Origin: Lentisphaerota bacterium
GTDB lineage: Bacteria; Verrucomicrobiota; Lentisphaeria; Victivallales; Victivallaceae
Assembly (NCBI GenBank): GCA_015061545.1
Contig: SUWJ01000004.1
Span: 51,502 to 115,501 of the forward strand
Reading direction: 5' to 3'
DNA length: 64,000 bases
The notes beneath the pieces were generated by a model that did not search any database, was not told the origin of the DNA, and was given only the letters and a program-made list of their open reading frames with translations. Shown here in pieces: positions 1 through 8,299 of this stretch. The stretch's first letter is position 1. Every line of letters starts with the position of its first letter. A program made the translations under genes and the position numbers.

Positions 1-270
1 AGTAGGTACGCAAATATCGATCATATCCACATCGGCTTCAGCGATCATTTGCAGCGCATCTTCGTAAACGGTTACGCCCTGCATATTCAGCGGTGCGGAG
101 TTGTCGCCGCCGCCGATATTGCCCACCACTTTGCTGACATCGCCGCTGCGTTTGGCGGCATCCACATCCGCCAGCGCTGTTACTTTGACTCCCGGCAATG
201 CTTCATAAATGCGCCAATGGGTGCTGCCCATAAAGCCGAGGCCGATCAATCCGACTTTTACTTCTTTCAT
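1..270 (-). CDS. Gfo/Idh/MocA family oxidoreductase, N-terminal part (runs off the window)
   Basis: Reading the minus strand from the ATG at 268-270 gives MKEVKVGLIGLGFMGSTHW and then a second strand ending ALADVD. This is the Rossmann NAD(P)-binding fold (GxGxxG near residues 9-14) of Gfo/Idh/MocA sugar and inositol dehydrogenases. Only about 90 residues are present because the gene continues past base 1, so the substrate cannot be inferred. The start is supported by AGAAAGGA about 6 bases upstream and by a promoter at 333-360. Confidence 0.85.
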   Translation of the reverse strand, partial: MKEVKVGLIGLGFMGSTHWRIYEALPGVKVTALADVDAAKRSGDVSKVVGNIGGGDNSAPLNMQGVTVYEDALQMIAEADVDMIDICVPT

Positions 271-332
271 AATTGGTCCTTTCTGGATTATTGAGGATAA
301 TTGACTCCGATCAAAAACAACTTCACAATCTT

Positions 333-360
333 ATTATATACTCAACGGGCAATAAAACAA
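333..360 (-). promoter_or_regulatory. Sigma70-type promoter of the oxidoreductase gene
   Basis: On the minus strand, TTGTTT (355-360), a 16-base spacer and TATAAT (333-338) lie about 60 bases upstream of the oxidoreductase start. Confidence 0.55.
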
Positions 361-396
361 TGAAATTTCCGGCTATAAAGTGCAATATCCGGCAAA

Positions 397-1191
397 TCAG
401 CTGTTTATTGCTGTTTTATTATCCGTTTCGGGGATGATTTTTTCAAATATTCCCTGCGCCTGAAATGCGTTTTTTCCGCTGCTGCGATGGAATCCTGCGG
501 TATAAAATGCACCGTTTCCCTGAATGATTCCGCGGCACTCGATCTCTTCCGCCAGCGGCGTGGATTGATTGAAGTTCAGCTGGATCTCCTTCATGCGGAT
601 CAAGCCTGAACTCTTTGCCCCCAGATAATTTTCGGTAAACATAGCGTAAAAAGCGTTGTTCAGATGGCGGTTGTAGTCGATCATGCTGCAACTGACTCGT
701 TCCATTGTCGGAGTGTCATCGGCAATATCTGCCGCCGTGATTTTGCCCAGTGTTTCGCCCTGAAAGTAGATCGCTTCATCATATTGCCATTGCGGTAGAT
801 CGGTCAGGTGTCTGGCGGGCGATACCGGACGGAAATTTCCGGTATTCAAAGTCAGCCATGCGCTGCCTGCCACCCCGAAAACTCTGCCGCTTTTTGCCGA
901 AGACAGCACAAACTGCCGATAGGCAAAAAGCCGGTCAAATCCGCTGGGGTAAGTAGTGATGCGCAAGGTGTCGCCGTAAGCAGGAAAATCATCCATTTTC
1001 AAACGGATGCGCGACAGCACCCAGCTTAAATCGCTGTTGCGCAACTGCTGCAAGCCCAACCCCAGCAAGTCGGCGTGTTTGCCGGCTGCATCCTGCAGAT
1101 AATCAAATGCAACCCAGCTGCGGAGTTTTGAATCAACGGAAATATCGTTTAAGCGGATCGGGTACTCGACAACAAACGGTTTGTTCTGCAT
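397..1191 (-). CDS. Acyl-ACP thioesterase (FatA/FatB family)
   Basis: Predicted to release free fatty acids from acyl carrier protein in the cytoplasm. The 264-residue protein has the two-hotdog length of bacterial acyl-ACP thioesterases. The C-terminal half carries DYNRHLNNAFY (about residues 172-182), matching the family's D-x-N-x-H-x-N-N catalytic segment. The frame is open upstream to a TTG at 1248, but a TTGACA/TATCTT promoter overlaps that stretch, so the ATG at 1191, preceded by GGAG 10 bases upstream, is preferred. The gene stands alone, convergent with nothing, and its chain-length preference cannot be read from sequence. Confidence 0.88.
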   Translation of the reverse strand: MQNKPFVVEYPIRLNDISVDSKLRSWVAFDYLQDAAGKHADLLGLGLQQLRNSDLSWVLSRIRLKMDDFPAYGDTLRITTYPSGFDRLFAYRQFVLSSAKSGRVFGVAGSAWLTLNTGNFRPVSPARHLTDLPQWQYDEAIYFQGETLGKITAADIADDTPTMERVSCSMIDYNRHLNNAFYAMFTENYLGAKSSGLIRMKEIQLNFNQSTPLAEEIECRGIIQGNGAFYTAGFHRSSGKNAFQAQGIFEKIIPETDNKTAINS

Positions 1192-1227
1192 ATAATGTAA
1201 ACTCCATACGTTCTTTGACATGGTTTT

Positions 1228-1256
1228 AAGATACACGTTATTCGGCAATTTGTCAA
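1228..1256 (-). promoter_or_regulatory. Strong sigma70-type promoter of the thioesterase gene
   Basis: Minus strand TTGACA (1251-1256), 17-base spacer, TATCTT (1228-1233). It decides the thioesterase start: transcription would begin near 1221, downstream of the TTG codon at 1248. Confidence 0.7.
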
Positions 1257-1309
1257 ATCTCTTTCGTGTATCAGCAGACCGATAAGTGCGGTAATTTGTT
1301 GCCGCCGGG

Positions 1310-1400
1310 TAATGGGCTGGCTACAGATCTCTGCCGCTGCTGCTTGGCATAAGATGCCATGCCCTGACCCGACACATTCTTCCCCGAGTCCAACCATCAA
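1310..1400 (-). ncRNA. ffs: Candidate signal recognition particle RNA (4.5S-like)
   Basis: The minus strand folds as a rod. An outer helix pairs GGTTGG (1390-1395) with CCAGCC (1315-1320). An inner helix pairs TGTCG with CGGCA. A loop with GTCAGG on one side and AGCAG on the other has the layout of the SRP domain IV symmetric loop that binds Ffh. The apex is TGGCAT-CTT-ATGCCA, longer than the usual GGAA-capped tip, which is the main reason for doubt. TGTAGCCAGC near the 3' end recalls the 3' part of E. coli 4.5S RNA. No protein is convincing here. Fold and motif are seen; identity is inferred. Confidence 0.42.
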
Positions 1401-1424
1401 CCTTTATCTGGAACAGAACCAAAA

Positions 1425-1470
1425 TTAAATGGCACTTTTTTCCGTCGGCAGGCAGAAAAAAGTGCCAATA
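1425..1470 (-). terminator. Terminator downstream of the malic enzyme gene
   Basis: Perfect 12-bp inverted repeat TGGCACTTTTTT (1430-1441) and AAAAAAGTGCCA (1456-1467), about 55 bases after the malic enzyme stop. On the minus strand it is followed by a T-rich stretch. It also separates the candidate SRP RNA from the genes upstream. Confidence 0.6.
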
Positions 1471-1520
1471 AAAGGTTTTTACCTTATTGGAAGCGGTACT
1501 GGCTTCGTATTGAAAATAGT

Positions 1521-2855
1521 TTAGCGGTTGGCTTTGATCCGTTCGCGCACGCTCTTTTCGTAGGCATCAAGATCTTCGATCTTCAGCGACGCCATATTGG
1601 TTTTGATTGCCGCTTCGGCAACTTTGCGTGCCACATGGGGCACCACGCGGGGGTCGAAGGGTTTGGGGATCACATAGGAGAGTTTCAGCGGATTGTCGCC
1701 GTCAAACATACCGTTGGCGGCATCCGCCGGATACGCTTTTCTGAGATCTTCCATCGTTTCCGCATCGACCTTCATTGCCGCGACTTCGCACAGGGCTTCG
1801 GCGGCGGCCAGTTTCATCGCTTCGTTTACATTGCGAGCCCGCACATCCAGCGCTCCGCGGAAGATCCCGGGGAAGCCCAGCACGTTGTTGATCTGATTGG
1901 GAAAGTCGGTACGGCCCGTACCCACTACCGCCGCGCCTGCGGCAAAGGCATCGGTGGGGAAAATTTCAGGCGTGGGATTGGCCATGGCAAAGATGATCGG
2001 ATCGCTGTTCATGGTTTTGACCATTTCAGGAGTCAGGCAGTTGCCTACGGAAAGCCCCAGAAATACGTCGGCTCCGACCAGAGCTTCCGCCAGCGTGCGT
2101 TTGTCGGTTTTGACCGCAAAGCGCTGCTTTTCGGCGGAGAGATCGGTTCTTTCGCTGTGGATGACACCTTTGCTGTCGCACATGATAAAGTTTTCGCGCT
2201 TAGCGCCCGCAGTAATGTAAAGTTCGCTGCAGGAAATCCCCGCCGCCCCTGCGCCGTTGACCACAAATTTGCAATCTTCCAGCTTTTTGCCCAGCAGTTT
2301 GGTGGCATTCAGAATCGCCGCCAGCGAGATGATCGCCGTGCCGTGCTGATCGTCGTGAAAGACGGGTATATTCATCTTTTCTTTAAGGGTCTGTTCCACT
2401 TCAAAGCAAGCGGGGGCACCGATATCTTCCAGATTGATCCCGCCGAAGCTGGGTTCCAGACATTCCGTTACCGCAATAAGTTTAGCCGGATCGGTCTTGC
2501 CGTTGGCGCCGAATACCTTGGAGATGCACAGCGGAACCGCATCAATATCGGCAAAACGCTTGAACAGCACCGCTTTGCCTTCCATTACCGGCAGCCCCGC
2601 TTCGGGGCCGATATTGCCCAACCCCAGCACCGCAGTACCGTCGCTGACCACTGCCACCAGATTGCCTTTGACGGTGTAATCCCACACCTTTTCGGGGGTG
2701 TCTTTGATTTCCAGACAGGGCTGAGCTACCCCCGGAGTGTAGGCAAGTGCCAGATCCTGCTGCGTTTCGCAGGGCTTGCTGGATACAACATGGATCTTGC
2801 CCGCGACGGGGGCAGAGTGATAGGCGAGGGCGGAAGCTTTCAAATCGCTGCTCAT
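1521..2855 (-). CDS. Malic enzyme (malate dehydrogenase, oxaloacetate-decarboxylating)
   Basis: Converts malate to pyruvate and CO2 with reduction of NAD(P). The 444-residue protein has the short bacterial malic enzyme layout without the phosphotransacetylase-like tail of MaeB. An N-terminal catalytic part includes YTPGVAQPC, and VSDGTAVLGLGNIGPEAGLPVMEGK holds substrate and metal contacts (only key parts: GNIGPEAG). A Rossmann domain follows with NGAGAAGISC (about residues 200-209). The start has AGGAG about 10 bases upstream. It lies 53 bases after metW on the same strand, with no strong promoter in between, so it may be the last gene of a metX-metW-malic enzyme transcript ending at the 1430-1467 hairpin. 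Cofactor preference is unknown. Confidence 0.93.
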   Translation of the reverse strand: MSSDLKASALAYHSAPVAGKIHVVSSKPCETQQDLALAYTPGVAQPCLEIKDTPEKVWDYTVKGNLVAVVSDGTAVLGLGNIGPEAGLPVMEGKAVLFKRFADIDAVPLCISKVFGANGKTDPAKLIAVTECLEPSFGGINLEDIGAPACFEVEQTLKEKMNIPVFHDDQHGTAIISLAAILNATKLLGKKLEDCKFVVNGAGAAGISCSELYITAGAKRENFIMCDSKGVIHSERTDLSAEKQRFAVKTDKRTLAEALVGADVFLGLSVGNCLTPEMVKTMNSDPIIFAMANPTPEIFPTDAFAAGAAVVGTGRTDFPNQINNVLGFPGIFRGALDVRARNVNEAMKLAAAEALCEVAAMKVDAETMEDLRKAYPADAANGMFDGDNPLKLSYVIPKPFDPRVVPHVARKVAEAAIKTNMASLKIEDLDAYEKSVRERIKANR

Positions 2856-2908
2856 AATATATGCTCCTGAATATTTATATGGTTAAAAACAGTTGTCGAT
2901 AAAAATTA

Positions 2909-3547
2909 TTATTGCTGTCGGTCGCGTATTTCAAAAATACAGGCGTGCGCCAGCAGATTGGGCAGTTTCACATCCAGATAACTGCGGGATCTGCCGATGG
3001 GAAAACTGTGGATGATCTCAATATTCAGACTGTCGCAAAGATCTCTGAAATCGCGGATCGTCCCCAGATGGATGTTTGGCGTATTGTACCAATTGTAGGG
3101 CAGCGTTTTGCTGAAAGGCATTTTGCCGTTGAAAAACAGCTGCATACGGTTGCGGATATGACCGAAATTGATAAATCCCACCAGCCCGCGTTTGCCGATA
3201 CGGGTGACTTCGCGCAAAATCACTTCGGGGTGGCGCAGTTCCTGCAGCACTCTGGTCATCAGCACGCAGTCAAAACTCTGATCCTGCAAATAATCCAGAT
3301 CGTGGTTCAAATCGCCGTGGATCACAGGTATACCCCGCGCCACACATTCGCCGACCATATTGGCATCAATTTCCACCCCCAGCGGGCGGATCTGTTTAAG
3401 TTGTTCAAGATATGCCAGAAACGAGCCGTCCCCGCAGCCCAGATCAAGCACGCGGCTGTTGGGTTCAATCAGCTCGGCGATGCGCCGCAAATCGGGGCGG
3501 ATCAGCGTTTCGGACTCTTTCGGCGGTTTGGCGGATATTTTTCTCAT
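2909..3547 (-). CDS. metW: Methionine biosynthesis protein MetW
   Basis: A 212-residue protein of the MetW family, a class I SAM methyltransferase fold normally encoded beside metX and needed for efficient homoserine acylation. The motif I segment VLDLGCGDGSFL is at residues 33-44. The frame is open further upstream, but the ATG at 3545-3547 overlaps the metX stop as ATGA, the usual translational-coupling arrangement, so that start is chosen. Its exact biochemical role is set by family knowledge rather than by visible catalytic residues. Confidence 0.92.
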   Translation of the reverse strand: MRKISAKPPKESETLIRPDLRRIAELIEPNSRVLDLGCGDGSFLAYLEQLKQIRPLGVEIDANMVGECVARGIPVIHGDLNHDLDYLQDQSFDCVLMTRVLQELRHPEVILREVTRIGKRGLVGFINFGHIRNRMQLFFNGKMPFSKTLPYNWYNTPNIHLGTIRDFRDLCDSLNIEIIHSFPIGRSRSYLDVKLPNLLAHACIFEIRDRQQ

Positions 3548-4683
3548 TGGAATTTTTTCCGTTGGTTGGCAAGAAAATCGCGGATCAAGGCGCCCAGACG
3601 ATCCACTTCCAGCAGAAATGCATCGTGACCGTAACTTGACTCGATTTCGCAAAATGAACAGTTCAGATTATTTGCCAGCAGCGCTTTGACCAGCGCTTCG
3701 CTCTGATTGGTCGTAAAAAGCCAATCGCTGGAAAATGATACTACCAGAAAATCCGACTTGGCAACTTTCAGTGCTTCAGCCAAAGTTCCGCCGTCAGCCA
3801 GATCAAAGTAATCAGTCGCACGGGTGATGTACAAATAACTGTTGGCATCGAACCGCTCCACAAAGCGCTGTCCCTGATGTTCCAGATAGCTTTCCACGGC
3901 AAAATCCCGCTTGAACGCAAAGCTGTAGCGGTCGGCATCCTGCAAATTGCGCCCGAACTTCTGCTCCATGGATTCATCGCTCAAATAAGTTATATGTGCC
4001 AGCATCCGTGCCGTGGCAAGCCCCCGTTCGGGATTGACCGCGTAGTTGCCGTTGCTGAAATCCGAATCGCTGCGGATCGCCTGACTGCCCACCCAATTGA
4101 AGGCAATGCTTTGCGGCGCCAGCTGATAAGTTGTGGCAATGGCAACGATGCCCTGCGCCATTTCAGGATAACTTTTGCTCCATTCCAGCGCCTGCATACC
4201 GCCCATTGAGCCGCCTACTACCGCCAGCAGTCTGGTTATCTGCAGGTGGTCGATCAACCGCTTTTGCGCCCGCACCATGTCGGCAATAGTTATAACCGGA
4301 AAATCCAGATTGTAAAGTTTGCCCGTTGCCGGGTTCACGCTCCGCGGACCGGTGGAGCCTGAACAGCCGCCGATAACGTTGCTGCAGATCACAAAGTATT
4401 TATCCGTATCAATGTACTTACCCGGACCGACCATATTATCCCACCAGCCGGGTTTGCGGTCATCGGCGGAATGTTTGCCCGATACATGGGCGTCGCCGGT
4501 CAGCGCGTGAGCAATGAGTACGGCATTATCCCGGGCAGGAGCAAGTTTGCCGTAAGTTTCGTAGCGGATATTGACATCGTAAAGTTTTTTTCCGCAATCC
4601 AGTTCCAGCGCATTTTCTTCGCCGGGACCGAACCGGTAATCCTGCGGGATCACCAGATTTTCTGTTGTTGCTCCATTACTCAT
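3544..4683 (-). CDS. metX: Homoserine O-acetyltransferase/O-succinyltransferase MetX
   Basis: First committed step of methionine synthesis: acylation of homoserine from acetyl-CoA or succinyl-CoA. The 379-residue alpha/beta hydrolase has the nucleophile elbow GGSMGG with Ser159, an Asp in the SSDWLF segment, and His353 in GHDAFLLE near the C-terminus, giving the expected triad. The long lid and length match MetX. It overlaps metW by 4 bases. Acyl donor preference cannot be fixed from motifs alone. Confidence 0.95.
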   Translation of the reverse strand: MSNGATTENLVIPQDYRFGPGEENALELDCGKKLYDVNIRYETYGKLAPARDNAVLIAHALTGDAHVSGKHSADDRKPGWWDNMVGPGKYIDTDKYFVICSNVIGGCSGSTGPRSVNPATGKLYNLDFPVITIADMVRAQKRLIDHLQITRLLAVVGGSMGGMQALEWSKSYPEMAQGIVAIATTYQLAPQSIAFNWVGSQAIRSDSDFSNGNYAVNPERGLATARMLAHITYLSDESMEQKFGRNLQDADRYSFAFKRDFAVESYLEHQGQRFVERFDANSYLYITRATDYFDLADGGTLAEALKVAKSDFLVVSFSSDWLFTTNQSEALVKALLANNLNCSFCEIESSYGHDAFLLEVDRLGALIRDFLANQRKKFQ

Positions 4684-4724
4684 ACTCTATACACCACGCT
4701 GAGGCGTTATTGACTTCTCTATAT

Positions 4725-4752
4725 AATATACACCGTTCCGCCGAAAAAACAA
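4725..4752 (-). promoter_or_regulatory. Promoter of the metX-metW operon
   Basis: Minus strand TTGTTT (4747-4752), 16-base spacer, TATATT (4725-4730), giving a leader of about 35 bases. The leader is too short for a SAM riboswitch, and none is visible. Confidence 0.6.
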
Positions 4753-4797
4753 CCCGCATATCCGGCTTAATCCACGGGTGTTTTTCTGCGATCGATC

Positions 4798-5988
4798 TCA
4801 AAGATTTTTCATGGCGTTTTTGAAACTTTCTGCGCTGTTGGCAATGATCGACTCATCCACGCAGAACGTAAGACGGAAGTACCCCGCCATGCCGAAGCCG
4901 CGCCCCGGCACCGCCAGGATCCGTTCCTGCAAAAGTTTATCCACAAAGATCCGTTCATCCGCCACAGGCGATTTGGGGAAGAAGTAGAACGCGCCTTTGG
5001 GCATTAAAAATTCGATTCCCGCATCGCTGAGGACTTGCGCCATCAAATTGCGGCGGCGGCGGTAGATATCCAGATCAATGGTGGAATCCACGCTGCGGAT
5101 AAGGATTTGCTGGGCTACAGCCGGAGCGTTGACAAAACCCAGAATACGGTTGGTCATAATCACTCCGTTAAGCAGTTCCTCCGCACCTTCCAGCGCCGGA
5201 TTCACCGCCACATAACCGATCCGTTCCCCTGCCAGCGACAGCGTTTTGGAGAAAGAACCGATCACTACCGAAGGCGCGTAAACCGAAAATACCGACGGTA
5301 CTTCGCAGTTGTCATAATTCAAATAACGGTAAGGTTCATCGGCGATCAGATAGATCACGCGGTTATATTTTCTGCCGGCTTCGCGCATAACCTCTGCCAG
5401 CGCTTCCAGCTCGCTGCGGGTGTAGATCTGCCCCGTGGGGTTGTTGGGCGAATTGACCAGCACCGCGCGGGTTTTGGGGGTGATTGCCGCAGCAATAGCA
5501 TCGCAATCCAGTTCAAAAGTATCTGGCTTGGTCGCTACCGGCAGCAGCTTGCCGCCGAAGTTGCCTGCGTAGAAAGCGTATTCCACAAAGTAAGGTGCAG
5601 GGCAGATGACTTCATCGCCGGGTTCCAGCACCGCACGGAAAAACGCGTTGATCCCGCCGGCAGCTCCGCAAGTAGTCACCACATGACTGGCGGGAACTCT
5701 CTCACCCTGTTCCCGCGTAAGGTATTCGCCCAGTTTGGCGCGGCATTCGGGGTATCCGGCATTGGGCATATAGCCCAGCGCAAAGGGTTCATCGGCTTTG
5801 GCGGCAATATCCTGCAACGCGGTTTTGACCGCTGCGGGGGCAGGCACGTCGGGATTGCCCAGACTGAAGTCATACACCTTGTCGCTGCCGTATTTTTTCC
5901 GCAGTTCATTGCCTGCTTCAAACATCTTGCGTATCATCGAAGAATTGCCCAATGCGGAGGCAATTTCATTGGAAAGAAGCGTACTCAT
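4798..5988 (-). CDS. Pyridoxal-phosphate aminotransferase, class I (aspartate aminotransferase-like)
   Basis: Transfers amino groups between amino and keto acids in the cytoplasm. The 396-residue protein has the fold type I landmarks in order: NSPNNPTGQ (residues 179-187), ADEPYRYL with the PLP-pyridine Asp217, and SFSKTLSLAGERIGY with the Schiff-base Lys248. The substrate is not certain from motifs. It starts 31 bases after ptsI on the same strand with AAAGAAAGG about 10 bases ahead of the ATG, so co-transcription with ptsH-ptsI is likely. Confidence 0.9.
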   Translation of the reverse strand: MSTLLSNEIASALGNSSMIRKMFEAGNELRKKYGSDKVYDFSLGNPDVPAPAAVKTALQDIAAKADEPFALGYMPNAGYPECRAKLGEYLTREQGERVPASHVVTTCGAAGGINAFFRAVLEPGDEVICPAPYFVEYAFYAGNFGGKLLPVATKPDTFELDCDAIAAAITPKTRAVLVNSPNNPTGQIYTRSELEALAEVMREAGRKYNRVIYLIADEPYRYLNYDNCEVPSVFSVYAPSVVIGSFSKTLSLAGERIGYVAVNPALEGAEELLNGVIMTNRILGFVNAPAVAQQILIRSVDSTIDLDIYRRRRNLMAQVLSDAGIEFLMPKGAFYFFPKSPVADERIFVDKLLQERILAVPGRGFGMAGYFRLTFCVDESIIANSAESFKNAMKNL

Positions 5989-6019
5989 AGTTTGTAAACC
6001 TTTCTTTAAGGAGCTTTGC

Positions 6020-7822
<1,803 letters not shown>

Positions 7823-7865
7823 GATCGTTTGCCCCGCTCCGCGCTGTAATTGTATAATAAAGTGT

Positions 7866-8132
7866 TTAATCTTCGTCAAATTTTCCTGCGAAAAGTCCCG
7901 AAAGCACCTGCAGTGCTTCTGCCTCATCGCAGCCCTGAGCTTCCAGCGTAAGAACCGATCCGCATGGCGCCCCGAGCATCAACAGCGAAAGAATGCTCTT
8001 GGCATCTGCCGCTTCTCCGCTCTGGGCAGTCAAGCTGATGGCGGCTTCAAATTTAGCCGCGCATTGCGCTACCAGCGCCGCCGGGCGGGCGTGCAGCCCC
8101 AACCGGTTCAAGATTTTAACTTCTGTAATCAA
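7866..8132 (-). CDS. ptsH: Phosphocarrier protein HPr
   Basis: An 88-residue HPr that shuttles phosphate from enzyme I to EIIA proteins. NRLGLHARPA contains the active His14, and DAKSILSLL carries Ser46, the position HPr kinase modifies in organisms that have it. The start is a TTG at 8130-8132, preceded by AAGAGAGG 8 bases upstream; no ATG fits the N-terminal beta strand. It is the first gene of ptsH-ptsI-aminotransferase. Confidence 0.93.
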   Translation of the reverse strand: MITEVKILNRLGLHARPAALVAQCAAKFEAAISLTAQSGEAADAKSILSLLMLGAPCGSVLTLEAQGCDEAEALQVLSGLFAGKFDED

Positions 8133-8167
8133 AAAAACAGCCTCTCTTAAAAAACAAATCCCGGATT

Positions 8168-8195
8168 AATATATCACCATTTCAGGATTTTACAA
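8168..8195 (-). promoter_or_regulatory. Promoter of the ptsH operon
   Basis: Minus strand TTGTAA (8190-8195), 16-base spacer, TATATT (8168-8173), about 35 bases ahead of the TTG start. Confidence 0.6.
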
Positions 8196-8218
8196 CTTTT
8201 ATTCGACAGTTACGGCTC

Positions 8219-8254
8219 GTAAAATAAACAGCGGCGGGATTTCTCCCGCCGCTG
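8219..8254 (-). terminator. Rho-independent terminator of the pilin cassette
   Basis: Perfect 11-bp stem CAGCGGCGGGA (8229-8239) and TCCCGCCGCTG (8244-8254) with a 4-base loop. On the minus strand it is followed by TTTATTTTAC. It lies 46 bases past the stop of the last cassette gene. Confidence 0.85.
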
Positions 8255-8299
8255 CCGGCTGCAAATTTTTCAGTTGTTCATGCTGAGGATTGAAGCAAC

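Noticed and set aside
1149..1400. Open minus-strand frame of 83 codons upstream of the thioesterase
   Set aside because: It overlaps the thioesterase 5' end and promoter in another frame, has no ribosome binding site, and the same bases fold as the SRP-like RNA.
1635..2870. Plus-strand frame of over 400 codons antisense to the malic enzyme
   Set aside because: A shadow of the malic enzyme's codon bias; the minus-strand product is a clear enzyme with all motifs.
4684..4797. SAM riboswitch upstream of metX
   Set aside because: The predicted leader is only about 35 bases and shows no SAM-box pairing.
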